This document shows, in pieces, positions 7,014 to 15,682 of a DNA stretch of 35,882 nt. The number at the start of each line of letters is the position of its first letter. The first letter of the stretch is position 1. The notes beneath the pieces are model-generated. The model searched no databases, had not been told where the DNA came from, and saw nothing but the letters and a program-made list of their open reading frames with translations. Origin of the DNA: Aeromicrobium sp. (GTDB lineage: Bacteria; Actinomycetota; Actinomycetes; Propionibacteriales; Nocardioidaceae); the NCBI GenBank assembly GCA_023257515.1, contig JALRCA010000049.1, positions 1 through 35,882 of the forward strand. The letters run 5' to 3'. Position numbers and translations under genes: made by a program.

Positions 7014-10000
7014 TCAGCCGACGAGCTGCTCCAGGATCGTGGGGTCCTTGATCTTCTCGTCCCGCGCGAGCAGCACCACCTTGGCCACGACCTCGGCGGT
7101 GCGCGGGTCGTCGTCCGCGAAGGGCAGGAAGATCCGTCCTCTGTGCTGGGCCGAGACGGGGACGATGCACACCGCGTTCCCCGGGACCCGGTGCACCACG
7201 CCGGAGCCGAGGTGGACCGAGTACGTCCCCAGGGAGCCCTTGATCCGTGCGTGGTGACCCGCGACCTCGACGTTCGTCATCCCCAGGAGCGACGTCGTCT
7301 CGTCGACGAGTCGCCCTCGCACCTCGATCGACGACTCCGACGTCCCGGGGTCGACGCCGCTCGAGTGCGCGACCGCGGCCACGAGGTCGAGATCGCGCAT
7401 CGTCTCCGAGAACACGCGCGGCGGCACGTCGGCCAGCGGCACGCTCGACAGCGTCCCGGCGCGGTGGAACGAGACAGCCTCCAGGGTCGCGTCCTCGACC
7501 TCGGTGGGCGACCCCCAGCCGTCCAGGACGTCGCACCACGCCGTGATCCTGTGCTCGTGCCAGGTCCTGGAGAAGCCGCGCTCGACGTCGGAGACCCAGC
7601 CGCGACTCGTGAAGATCCCGCCGGCACGTCTCGCCTCGAGCTGGTGCCCCGCGTAGCGCCTCGAGCGCGTCCCGGACTCGTCGCGCTCGTTCTCGTTGAG
7701 CGTGTACAGCTCGCGGAACAGCTGCTTGAACGGTTGCTTGCGCCCCTCGGACATGACCACGTGCTGCAGGGCGGGCCAGTCGCCCGAGGCGAGCAGGTCG
7801 ACGGGATGGGCGATCCGCAGGGGCGCGGTCGCGGCCACGCGCGAGCCGTCGGCTGCGACGAGCGTCGCGCCGTCGACCGGGAACCCGGCCCGACCCTCGG
7901 CGTCGATGAGGACGAGGTCGCGGAGCATCGGGGCCAGGACGGGGTGCCGGAGCAGCTCGGCGACCTCGTCCGGCGCGAAGCGCTCGCCCAGGACGCAGGC
8001 CGACTCGAGCGACGACCTCATCCGTCTCGCCTGGGACCGCAGCGAGCTGGCCCGCGCCGTGAGCTCGGCGACGGCCGGGACCTTGGCGCTCTTGGCCGGG
8101 ACGGACGCGAGCGCGCGGCCGGCGCGCTCCACCGCGAGCTCGGGCGAGCCGGCCGCGTCGATCGAGAGCGTCACCACCAGGTCGCCGTCCCGCGCGACGA
8201 CCGGCCCGTCGGCGAGGTCGCGGACGGCCTCGGCTTCCATCGCCCACACCAGACGTTGCGGATCACGGAACCCCGCGGTGCGAGCGAGGTTCTCGAGACC
8301 GACCGACACGGCCTTGGTCTCCGAGGCGCGCCGCTGCGAGCCGGAGCTGCGGTCGGAGGCCACGAACGCCCGGAGCAGCTCGTAGCGTGCGAGCAGCGCC
8401 GACGGGTCCGGGACCGGCAGGAGTCCGAGTGCTCGCACCGAGTCCTGGTGGCGCTTGGTGCGGATGCGTGTCAGGAGCTCGTCCTCGTCGACCTCGTCGA
8501 GCAGCGCGGCCGCGAACAGCTCGGCCCGCTTGTGGCCACCGGAGGACGACGCGTACTTGGCCGCGCGCAGCACCTGCCGGAACCGGTCGAGGCCCAGCTC
8601 CGCGACCATCTCGCGGAACCACGCCACGTCCGCGGCCCCGCCCACGAGGTCCACCGCGTCGAGCGGGGTCCGCTGGCTCACCTCGCTCGCCCACTGGGCC
8701 CGAACGTCCTCGTCGACCGACCATGCGTCGTCCTTGGTGTGCGCGTGCACCCACCAGACCGCCGAGCCCAGTCCCCGCCAGCCGAGGTGCTCCTCGACCA
8801 GCCCACACCACTGCGGTGCGTAGACGGCCGTCTCCACGAGCCGGGCGTCGACGACGCCCGCCCGGCCGGCCAGGTCGCCGAGGACCTGCGCGGTGTCGCT
8901 CGCTCGAGGCTGGCTCACCCTGACCAGGTGGGACAGGCTGCTCTCGCGGGAGCTGGTCCAGGCGTAGGCGCGCGTGAACGGTCGTCGACCCAGGGCGGCC
9001 AGGCACGCGACGAGCTGGTCGGCCCCCTCGACCGATCGCAGTCCCTCGGCGGTGAGCGACAGTGCCGTCGGCAGGTCGCCGCGCGCCGACTCGGCCTCGA
9101 CGACGGCCGCCCGGACCTCGGCGACGACCGCCTGCACGCGGGCACCGGCCGCCCACGGCTGGGGTCGCAGACCCGTGAGTGCCGGCAACGCCGTCTGACG
9201 ACGCCCGTACAGGTACCGTCCTGGCCGGTTCGGCATGGCGACGAGCGCGTCGACCAGGTCGGCCCGCGTCGCCAGTCCACGGTCGAAGGCCTCGACGAGG
9301 ATCCGCGCGGGCACCTGCCAGCGGTCCGGTTGGTCCGGCACCAGCTCCGTGCCACCCACGCGCGACCCACGAGGCACCGTGACCTCGACCTGGGTCCCTC
9401 CCCACCGGTCGAACGTCCCCTCGGGCTCGTCGACGAAGCGCAGGGCACGCCACAGGCGGTCGAGCTGGTCGTCGTCGAGGAGGCCGGGGTCGACGAACCG
9501 GGGCGCTCCCGCGAACAGGTCCCGGGCGGCCGTGCGAGCGTCCTCGGACTGGACGTTGCCCCACTGGTCGATCTGGAGCCGACGTCCTCGCCGTCGCAGC
9601 ACCTCATCGGGACCGACGAGCTCGTCGAGGGGCAGTCCCGCGGCGGTGGCCTCGACGTGACGGACCACGGTCTCGGCCCACGACGGTCTCCGCGCGTGGT
9701 CGGCCACGACCTCGACGACCTGCCACACCAGACGCTCGACGTCGCGGTGCAGGGCCGGCAGACCCGACCCCACGACCGTCCTCGCGACCTTCGTGGTCCA
9801 GCGACGTCTGCCCGCGGGGAGCAGGGTCAGCACCGCGAGCTCGACCCCGCCATCGGTCAGCCGGGGCTCGATGCGTTCCCACCACGGGCCGATCACCTCC
9901 GGCAGCGGCAGGGCTCCGTCGCGACCCGTGCCGAGCCAGCGCACGTTCGCCAGGAGCTCGACGCCGTCGTAGGTCTGGACCTCGACGTCGGCGTGCTCGC

Positions 10001-11774
10001 GCAGCCAGGCGTCGAGCGAGCTGAGCACGAGCGCGAAGCCCGGGTGCAGGGGCCGCCAGAGCTCCGGCCGCGGGGCGTGGGGCCGGACCGCCGGGGTCCG
10101 GTCCGCCACGCCGAAGCGGACGACGGCCGGGACGTCCGTCGCTGCGGTCGGCGCCGCGGCATCGCCTCGCAGCTCGGCGGCCGCCCGCTGCTGCTCCTTG
10201 GTGCCGGCCGCGAGTCGTTCGATCGACGCGGCCAGTCGTGCGGGGTCCTGGTCCCGGAGCAGCTGCAGGGCCGTCGTCCGGACCGCGGACGCCTTGCTCC
10301 TCAAGGCCTCCTCGAGCTGCGAGGCCTCGTCGGTCGAGATGCTCGTGAGCGACACGAGGGCGCCACCGACGACCTCCTGCACGCTCGTCGACCGGTCCAC
10401 GAGCATCGAGAACAGTGCCGCTCGGTTGGCCTCCGGACGCTCGGCGAGGCGTCGCGCCGCCCACCACCTGCCGTCCGCGGACGCCGCCGCGATGACGTCT
10501 CGGGAGACCGGCCTGTCCCCCGACTGCATGACGAGCACGTCGGCCGCGAGGGCGCCGCCGATGCGCTGCTGGAGCGTCCCGACCACGCCGATCTCGATCT
10601 CTCGGGCCCTGCCGAGAGTGCTCGCCCGCGACCACAGCTCCGTCCGAGCCGCCTCCGAGAGGGGCACCGTCAGGGATCCGTGCGTCGGCCACGCGCGCAC
10701 CGCACTCGCATACACCTCGAGGCACGGGTCACGGAGCGCGCGCTCCAGACCCGCGGCAGCACCGGCCACGTCGACGTCGGACAGCAGGCGGGCCGCGGCC
10801 GTGCGGAGCGTCTGGTCCTCGTGGTCCAGCAGCTGCTCGGCCGCGGCGATCGCGGCCTGCACGTCACGCACCGCGATCGCCCACAACCCCACGAACGCCG
10901 TCATCGCGTCGGCGTCTCGCAGCTCGGGGAGAGTCGGCTGCCGACGGAGTGCGTCGCGCATCAGCGTCAGGACTGCGGCGACCTTCTTCTCCTCGCGGAC
11001 GCCGACCTCCTCGCCGATCCAGACCGACAACGCCCGGACGGTGCCGGCGAACCGGCCCAGGCGGTGCTCGACGACGAGGTCCAGCATGCGCTCGAAGGCG
11101 TCCGGGTGGGCGAGGTCGACGGCCTCCAGGACGGCTTGGCGCAACCCCTCCGCACGCTGGGCCGCCACGAGCAGGCGTTCGACCTCGTGCCACCCCGCGG
11201 GATCGGGCGCGGCGAGGAGCGCCGCGAAGGCATGGCGCGACGGGCCGCTGATCTCGTGCTCGCCGCGGACGCTCGCCAGGAGGGTCGAGGCGACCTCGGT
11301 GTTCCCGTGCGCCATGGCCGAGGCGAACAGCTGGCCGAGCGGCGCGAGCCCGTGGAGGTGCAGGGCCCACGACGCCTGCCATGCGATCGGCTGCGGGTAG
11401 GTGACCGAGTGCTGCAGGAGTCGCTGCAGGTCGAGCCACCGGCCGGCGCGCGAGTCGGCCGGGTCGTGCGAGCGGTAGGCCCGCCGGTCGAAGTCCCGCT
11501 GGTGCGGCTGCCCGGCCGACCACTCCCACCAGTCGGCGAGGTCGGCACCCAGCTCAGGGCTGAGGGCCCGCAACGCCTTGACCCGCTTGGCGCGACCTGC
11601 GAGGTCGAGCTCGCGCGCGACGTCCTCCCCCGGACGACGTCCCTCGAGAGCCGTCACCACGGCAACGGCGAGCTTGGGCGCCAGGAGCGACTTGATGCGC
11701 ACCCCCTTGGACCGGTCCCGCTCCGACGCGGTGAAGCCCGCCAGCGCCTCCCGCGCCGCATCGCCCGCGAGCAC
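7014..11774 (-). CDS. Giant DUF4132-family protein (1586 aa)
   Basis: The start is GTG 11774. The first ~550 residues are Ala/Leu-rich helical repeats resembling HEAT repeats (AAEQLLDHEDQTLRTAAARL, then ALRDPCLEVYASAVRAW). The middle holds long mixed regions. The DUF4132 signature lies near residues 1340-1390: QPFKQLFRELYTLNENE followed by RRYAGHQLEARRA and a Trp-containing segment (FTSRGWV). The last ~90 residues (VHLGSGVVHRVPGNAVCIV, then GRIFLPFADDDPRTAEVVAK) form a compact C-terminal domain typical of these giants. The family includes E. coli MolR/YehI-like proteins; its biochemical activity is not established, and I see no Walker motif, nuclease motif or membrane segment. It lies 2 bases after the stop of a 133-aa gene and before an 85-aa gene, forming a probable three-gene operon. 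Confidence 0.88.
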   Translation of the reverse strand: MLAGDAAREALAGFTASERDRSKGVRIKSLLAPKLAVAVVTALEGRRPGEDVARELDLAGRAKRVKALRALSPELGADLADWWEWSAGQPHQRDFDRRAYRSHDPADSRAGRWLDLQRLLQHSVTYPQPIAWQASWALHLHGLAPLGQLFASAMAHGNTEVASTLLASVRGEHEISGPSRHAFAALLAAPDPAGWHEVERLLVAAQRAEGLRQAVLEAVDLAHPDAFERMLDLVVEHRLGRFAGTVRALSVWIGEEVGVREEKKVAAVLTLMRDALRRQPTLPELRDADAMTAFVGLWAIAVRDVQAAIAAAEQLLDHEDQTLRTAAARLLSDVDVAGAAAGLERALRDPCLEVYASAVRAWPTHGSLTVPLSEAARTELWSRASTLGRAREIEIGVVGTLQQRIGGALAADVLVMQSGDRPVSRDVIAAASADGRWWAARRLAERPEANRAALFSMLVDRSTSVQEVVGGALVSLTSISTDEASQLEEALRSKASAVRTTALQLLRDQDPARLAASIERLAAGTKEQQRAAAELRGDAAAPTAATDVPAVVRFGVADRTPAVRPHAPRPELWRPLHPGFALVLSSLDAWLREHADVEVQTYDGVELLANVRWLGTGRDGALPLPEVIGPWWERIEPRLTDGGVELAVLTLLPAGRRRWTTKVARTVVGSGLPALHRDVERLVWQVVEVVADHARRPSWAETVVRHVEATAAGLPLDELVGPDEVLRRRGRRLQIDQWGNVQSEDARTAARDLFAGAPRFVDPGLLDDDQLDRLWRALRFVDEPEGTFDRWGGTQVEVTVPRGSRVGGTELVPDQPDRWQVPARILVEAFDRGLATRADLVDALVAMPNRPGRYLYGRRQTALPALTGLRPQPWAAGARVQAVVAEVRAAVVEAESARGDLPTALSLTAEGLRSVEGADQLVACLAALGRRPFTRAYAWTSSRESSLSHLVRVSQPRASDTAQVLGDLAGRAGVVDARLVETAVYAPQWCGLVEEHLGWRGLGSAVWWVHAHTKDDAWSVDEDVRAQWASEVSQRTPLDAVDLVGGAADVAWFREMVAELGLDRFRQVLRAAKYASSSGGHKRAELFAAALLDEVDEDELLTRIRTKRHQDSVRALGLLPVPDPSALLARYELLRAFVASDRSSGSQRRASETKAVSVGLENLARTAGFRDPQRLVWAMEAEAVRDLADGPVVARDGDLVVTLSIDAAGSPELAVERAGRALASVPAKSAKVPAVAELTARASSLRSQARRMRSSLESACVLGERFAPDEVAELLRHPVLAPMLRDLVLIDAEGRAGFPVDGATLVAADGSRVAATAPLRIAHPVDLLASGDWPALQHVVMSEGRKQPFKQLFRELYTLNENERDESGTRSRRYAGHQLEARRAGGIFTSRGWVSDVERGFSRTWHEHRITAWCDVLDGWGSPTEVEDATLEAVSFHRAGTLSSVPLADVPPRVFSETMRDLDLVAAVAHSSGVDPGTSESSIEVRGRLVDETTSLLGMTNVEVAGHHARIKGSLGTYSVHLGSGVVHRVPGNAVCIVPVSAQHRGRIFLPFADDDPRTAEVVAKVVLLARDEKIKDPTILEQLVG

Positions 11775-11776
11775 GA

Positions 11777-12178
11777 TCAGCCTCCGGCCAGGGCGACGAG
11801 GCGGACGAGGCGCAGCGTCGACTCGGGTCGCATGGCCAGTCGGTCGTCGAGGTCCTCGACCTGGCCGTCGTCGAGGAAGGCGAAGTAGAGGCCGTCCTCG
11901 AACGCCTCGAGCGCGCGGGCGACCGCGTCCTCCTGCGAGGGCGGCGGGGGAAGCTCGCGGGTCTCGCGTCCGTACGCGCCTGCGTCGACGCCGCGGGCCA
12001 GGTCCGCCGGCGTCAGGATCCGGAGCGTCCGACTCGCGGTCCGGCGGCGCGCGTACTCCGCGAGCTCGTGACCCACCAGCACGGGCAGCAGCTCGCGCAA
12101 CGACACGACGTGGTCGGGCACGACCACCCGCTGCGACTCGACCTCGCGGCTGCCGACGACCCTGGACTCGACGATCAC
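11777..12178 (-). CDS. 133-aa companion of the DUF4132 protein
   Basis: The start is GTG 12178, with GGGAGAG about 7 bases upstream. The protein has a strand-rich N-terminus (MIVESRVVGSREVESQRVVV), a helical stretch around SLRELLPVLVGHELAEY, a Pro-rich hinge (ELPPPPSQED) and a C-terminal part with EAFEDGLYFAFLDDGQVEDL and LRLVRLVALAGG. I do not recognise a named domain. Its TGA is only 2 bases from the GTG of the 1586-aa DUF4132 gene, so translation is almost certainly coupled and the two products are likely made in fixed ratio and act together. It is the first gene of the operon and diverges from the gene at 12346. Confidence 0.8.
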   Translation of the reverse strand: MIVESRVVGSREVESQRVVVPDHVVSLRELLPVLVGHELAEYARRRTASRTLRILTPADLARGVDAGAYGRETRELPPPPSQEDAVARALEAFEDGLYFAFLDDGQVEDLDDRLAMRPESTLRLVRLVALAGG

Positions 12179-12333
12179 CCGCTCACTCTCCCACTTCCGA
12201 GGTCAGGAACAGCGGCACTTCGACGAATCACCGTGGTAGCGCGCCCAGGTCGTCCACCGCGGCGGTCACGACGGGGCCGGATGACGGATCCTGAGCACCT
12301 GCGCCCATCCGTGCATATGTCCAGGTTCTCGGC

Positions 12334-12346
12334 TACCGTGCTCGCG
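12334..12346 (+). promoter_or_regulatory. -10 element for a leaderless transcript
   Basis: TACCGT (12334-12339) is a good actinobacterial -10 (TANNNT). It sits six bases before the GTG at 12346, and no Shine-Dalgarno sequence precedes that GTG. Transcription would therefore start at or next to the start codon. No clear -35 is seen. Confidence 0.5.
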
Positions 12347-12732
12347 TGGACGACAGGAGACGCTCCGCCGCGGTCGGGGTCGGTGCGGTGGCACTTGCCG
12401 TGACGGCACTCGTCGCGATCGGCACCGGCGACTCGGAGGCCGACGAGCGCGCCGTGTGCGTGGACCGGTCCACCGACACACGTGTCGCCGACGACGACTG
12501 CGACGACGACTCTTCCGGATCCACGACCGGGGGCGGGAACGGCCCCGGCGGCGGCCACGGCTGGTACTACATCCCGTCCGGCCGCACCGCGCCGGCCGAG
12601 GGCGAGAAGATCAGTGGTCAGGGATCGTTCACGCCCCAGTCGTCCTCCTCCGTCAGGGGCGGCGTCGCCCCCGACGGCGGCGAGGTCTCACGCGGCGGGT
12701 TCTTCTCCGGCAAGAGCTCGTTCGGCGGCTGA
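12346..12732 (+). CDS. Small exported/membrane-anchored YjfM/YgiB-like protein
   Basis: This 128-aa protein starts at GTG 12346. A hydrophobic segment (AAVGVGAVALAVTALVAIG, residues 8-26) acts as signal or anchor, and the rest is outside the membrane. It has a short Cys pair region (CVDRSTDTRVADDDC), a Gly-rich run, the aromatic patch GWYYIPSG and a Ser/Gly-rich tail ending RGGFFSGKSSFGG. These features and its position just before a YgiC/YjfC-like ligase match the DUF1190 (YgiB/YjfM) partner of E. coli, though the sequence match is loose. Its stop is 3 bases from the next start, so it is coupled to the ligase. It may be a substrate or partner of that ligase at the envelope (inference). Confidence 0.75.
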   Translation: MDDRRRSAAVGVGAVALAVTALVAIGTGDSEADERAVCVDRSTDTRVADDDCDDDSSGSTTGGGNGPGGGHGWYYIPSGRTAPAEGEKISGQGSFTPQSSSSVRGGVAPDGGEVSRGGFFSGKSSFGG

Positions 12733-12735
12733 CGC

Positions 12736-13953
12736 ATGCGCCGCATGACGTCCGAGCCCCGCGAGGACTGGCTCGCGAAGGTCGAGGCCGAGGGGTTGAC
12801 CTACGCGGTCGACCGCACCGAGACCGGTCAGTCGCTGCCCTACTGGGACGAGTCGGCGTACTACGTGCTGAGCACCGACGAGATCGACCACCTCGAGCGC
12901 GTCACCAACGAGCTCCACACAATGGCCCTGCAGGCCGCCGCCCGCATGGTCGACGACCCGAGGTTGATCGAGCGGCTCGCCCTGCCGCCGGGCTCGCGTG
13001 CGCTGCTCGCCCGGTCCCTGCGCGACCCGGACGAGGTCTCGGTCTACGGCCGCTTCGACCTCGCCTGGGACGGCACGGGAGACCCCAAGCTCCTCGAGTA
13101 CAACGCCGACACGCCCGCTGGTCTGGTCGAGGCCGCCGTCTGCCAGTGGACCTGGCTCGAGGAGACCCATCCCGACCTCGACCAGTGGAACATGGTGCAC
13201 GAGCACCTCGTCAAGCGCTGGACCGAGCTGCGCGCCTCGGGCGTCGAGGTCGTCCACTTCGCCGTGGGCCAGCAGGAACCGACCGAGGACTGGGTGACCG
13301 TCGCCTACCTGCGTGACACCGCGCAGGAGGCCGGGCTCGAGACGCGTGGCACCACCATCGAGGAGATCGGCTGGCACCACCGGCACGAGGTCTTCGTGGA
13401 CTCGCAGGACCTCGCCATGACGCACTGCTTCGCGATGTACCCGACCGAGTGGATGCTCGACTCGCCCTTCGGCGAGCACCTGATCGACGGTCGCGGTGGC
13501 ACGCGGTGGATCGAGCCACCGTGGAAGCTCCTGCTCGGGTCCAAGGCGCTCCTCCCGGTCATGTGGGAGATGTTCGCGGGCCACCCGAACCTGCTGCCGT
13601 CGTACTTCGACGCGCCGTACGCGATGCGGCGCTACGTCACGAAGCCGGCGTTCGGCTGGGAGGGCGACGGTGTGGCGATCCACGGTGCGGGAGTCTCCGA
13701 GGCCGTCGAGGCGACCCACACGGCCGGTCAGGAGCTGATCTACCAGCAGTACACCGAGCTGCCCGACCTGGACGGGAACCATCCGGTGCTCGGGACCTGG
13801 GTCGTCGGCGGGCGACCCGCCGGGCTCGGCGTCCGGGAGTCGCGCGAGCTCATCACGAACACCCGCGCTCGATTCGTGCCGCACCTCATGGATGCACCGC
13901 GTTCCACCTCCGACCAGGTCGAGGCCTGGTTGGCCGAGACCCCGCACCGCTGA
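12736..13953 (+). CDS. Glutathionylspermidine synthase-like ATP-grasp ligase (YgiC/YjfC family)
   Basis: This 405-aa protein matches the synthetase half of glutathionylspermidine synthase, with no amidase half. Family motifs are in order: YGRFDLAWDG (104-113), LLEYNADTPAGLVEA (119-133), PPWK (261-264), a LLPVMWEMFAGHPNLLPS block (272-289), and TKPAFGWEGDGV (302-313), where E. coli-type proteins usually have GREG. The family makes amide bonds using ATP and carboxylate and amine substrates; YgiC and YjfC themselves lack proven glutathionylspermidine activity, and actinobacteria generally lack glutathione, so the substrate here is unknown. ATG 12736 is used; ATG 12745 is an alternative. It lies between the YjfM-like gene and a DUF350 gene, matching the yjfL-yjfM-yjfC gene set of enterobacteria. 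Confidence 0.88.
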   Translation: MRRMTSEPREDWLAKVEAEGLTYAVDRTETGQSLPYWDESAYYVLSTDEIDHLERVTNELHTMALQAAARMVDDPRLIERLALPPGSRALLARSLRDPDEVSVYGRFDLAWDGTGDPKLLEYNADTPAGLVEAAVCQWTWLEETHPDLDQWNMVHEHLVKRWTELRASGVEVVHFAVGQQEPTEDWVTVAYLRDTAQEAGLETRGTTIEEIGWHHRHEVFVDSQDLAMTHCFAMYPTEWMLDSPFGEHLIDGRGGTRWIEPPWKLLLGSKALLPVMWEMFAGHPNLLPSYFDAPYAMRRYVTKPAFGWEGDGVAIHGAGVSEAVEATHTAGQELIYQQYTELPDLDGNHPVLGTWVVGGRPAGLGVRESRELITNTRARFVPHLMDAPRSTSDQVEAWLAETPHR

Positions 13954-13980
13954 TCGTCCCGTCGACCCGAGGAGAACCTG

Positions 13981-14400
13981 ATGGACCTGCTGGAATCCGT
14001 GGGCTACGCGCTGGCCTACGCCGTGGTCGGCATCGTCGTCCTTGGGGTCGGCTACACCGTCCTCGACCTCTTGACGCCCGGCCATCTCGGCCGACACATC
14101 ATGGAGGGCTCGCTGAACGCGGCCGTCGTGACGGCCTCGGGGATCCTCGGCCTCGGTCTCATCGTCTGGACCACGATTTGGCACCACGGCGACGCTGCCT
14201 TCGGCGAGGCACTTGGGTGGACGATCGTCTTCGGCCTGCTCGGCGTCGCCATCCAGGCTGTCGCGTTCAGGCTCCTCGACCTCGTGATGCCCGACGACCT
14301 GGCGGCCACCGCCATGGAGAAGTCGTTCCACCCGGCGTCGCTCGTCGCTGCCGCGACCCAGATCTCGGTCTCGCTCGTCGTCGTGGCCAGCATCGCCTAG
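13981..14400 (+). CDS. DUF350 (YjfL-like) four-helix membrane protein
   Basis: This 139-aa protein has four hydrophobic helices at about residues 8-30, 47-66, 77-98 and 113-137. DUF350 hallmarks are visible: the first helix ends in YTVLDLLTPG and the second repeat ends in RLLDLVMPDDL, so the protein looks like an internal duplication of a two-helix unit. The start ATG 13981 follows GAGGAG at ideal spacing. It ends the three-gene cluster with the YjfM-like and ligase genes. DUF350 function is unknown, but its constant linkage to these partners suggests a shared envelope-related pathway. Its stop shares the CTAG at 14397-14400 with the convergent gene. Confidence 0.87.
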   Translation: MDLLESVGYALAYAVVGIVVLGVGYTVLDLLTPGHLGRHIMEGSLNAAVVTASGILGLGLIVWTTIWHHGDAAFGEALGWTIVFGLLGVAIQAVAFRLLDLVMPDDLAATAMEKSFHPASLVAAATQISVSLVVVASIA

Positions 14401-14900
14401 GACGTGAAGCTCGACGGGAAGCCCCACCACGGCCCCTCGGAGGGGTCCAGGACCTCGCGCCTCAGGACGACGCCCTCGGTCTCCTGAGACGCCGAGACCC
14501 TCGACAAGGCGACGAACGTCCCACCGACGCCCACGAGCCGCGAAGCCTCCTCACGATCGGCCTCGACGCCGAAGGCGTCACGGACGATGCTCCGGACCTC
14601 GTCGAGGTGCGGGGTCTCCCGGCTCAGGACCCAGCGCGCGCCGCCGTGGGCGAAGACCGTGGCCGACCCCATCATCACGAGGAGGACGGAGGTCGCGGCC
14701 ACGAGCGGCAGCCCGACGAACGTCGCAAGCATGGCGACCCACGAGACGACGATCGCGACCATCCAGACGATCCACCGCGCGCGGGTGGACCGACGGTTCC
14801 GGCTCTCGACCTCGGCCGCGGCGGCGTCCCAGACCACCTGGTCGACGACAGCGGACGGCTCGTCCTCGCTCCGCTGGTCCGGGTCCATGACCGACATCAT
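14397..14900 (-). CDS. Hypothetical two-helix membrane protein
   Basis: Starts are possible at ATG 14900, 14897 or 14888 (MMSVMDPDQRSED), giving 167, 166 or 163 aa. After an acidic N-terminus and a basic patch (ESRNRRSTRAR) there are two hydrophobic segments (WIVWMVAIVVSWVAMLATF and GLPLVAATSVLLVMMGSATVF). A soluble C-terminal part follows (about 80 residues, with EVRSIVRDAFGVEADREEAS). The long open frame upstream to 16496 is antisense to real genes and not part of it. I recognise no family. Its stop TAG overlaps the convergent DUF350 stop within a CTAG. Between this gene and the MBL gene there are only 38 bases, so it may be the last gene of the TetR-FAH-MBL operon. Confidence 0.7.
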   Translation of the reverse strand: MMSVMDPDQRSEDEPSAVVDQVVWDAAAAEVESRNRRSTRARWIVWMVAIVVSWVAMLATFVGLPLVAATSVLLVMMGSATVFAHGGARWVLSRETPHLDEVRSIVRDAFGVEADREEASRLVGVGGTFVALSRVSASQETEGVVLRREVLDPSEGPWWGFPSSFTS

Positions 14901-14938
14901 GCCCTGGACCCGGTGTCCTCGACCGGCGCCTCGTCCGT

Positions 14939-15682
14939 CTACCGACCCGCGGTGACGCCTCGCACGATCTCGTCGAGGTCTCCACGCACCACCGGTCCGT
15001 GCCCGGGCACGACCACGTCGGCGGGGAGCTCGGCCAGCGCCCGAAGGCTCGAGACCATCTCCCTCTCGTCCTCGCTGAAGACGTCCGGCAGCAGCTGCGG
15101 CCTCGGCGGGCCCGGCAGGAGCGGGTGGGCGGTCACGAGCGCGTCGCCCGTGAACACGATCCCGGCCGCCTCGAGCACGTACGCGGTGTGACCGCTCGTG
15201 TGGCCCGGCGTCGACACCGCAACCGGGGACCCCGGCAGGTCGAGCGTCTCGCCGAACGGCACGGGAGCCGCGGACGGCACCGACATCCGTGCGTGCGGCA
15301 GGACGGCCTTGAGGGTCTGGGCGAACCAGGTGATGCCGGCGACGTGGGTGCACTGGCGCAGCATCTGGACCGGGGTGATCTGCTCCTCGTAGTCGCGGCG
15401 CGCGTGGGCGACCTCGGTGGCTCCGGTCAGCACGGGCACGTGGTGCTTCGCGAGCAAGCTCGGGATGCCGCCCATGTGGTCCAGGTGCGCGTGGGTCAGG
15501 AGCACGGCCTGCACGTCCTCGGGCGCTCGCCCGATGGCCTCGAGCGAGGCCAGCAGGTCGGACCCGTCGTTCGGGTAGCCGGCGTCGACCACCGTGACCG
15601 CATCCCCCTCGGCGACGAGGGCCCAGTTGACGTTCGTGCCGGTGACCAGGTGAACACCGTCGGCGACGCGTTCGATCCTCAT
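14939..15682 (-). CDS. MBL-fold metallo-hydrolase (first of two MBL-FAH pairs)
   Basis: This 247-aa protein is of glyoxalase II/lactonase type. The zinc motif HAHLDH is at residues 64-69, a further His is in STPGHTSGH (about 160), the bridging Asp is in FTGDAL (about 177) and the last His is in VPGHGPV (about 226), so a binuclear site is complete. The fold opens with the usual strand pair (VHLVTGTNVNWALV, VTVVDAGYP). It probably hydrolyses a thioester, lactone or similar bond in the cytoplasm; there is no signal peptide. The ATG at 15682 overlaps the stop of the FAH gene by 4 bases, so the two are coupled and likely act on successive intermediates of one pathway. Confidence 0.9.
   Translation of the reverse strand: MRIERVADGVHLVTGTNVNWALVAEGDAVTVVDAGYPNDGSDLLASLEAIGRAPEDVQAVLLTHAHLDHMGGIPSLLAKHHVPVLTGATEVAHARRDYEEQITPVQMLRQCTHVAGITWFAQTLKAVLPHARMSVPSAAPVPFGETLDLPGSPVAVSTPGHTSGHTAYVLEAAGIVFTGDALVTAHPLLPGPPRPQLLPDVFSEDEREMVSSLRALAELPADVVVPGHGPVVRGDLDEIVRGVTAGR

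Noticed and set aside
5364-11888. A plus-strand open frame of 2174 codons
   Set aside because: It is antisense to the CorC-like gene, the 85-aa gene and the DUF4132 gene, and its translation is Arg/His/Gly/Asp-rich with no domain. Long antisense frames are a by-product of very high GC at codon position three.
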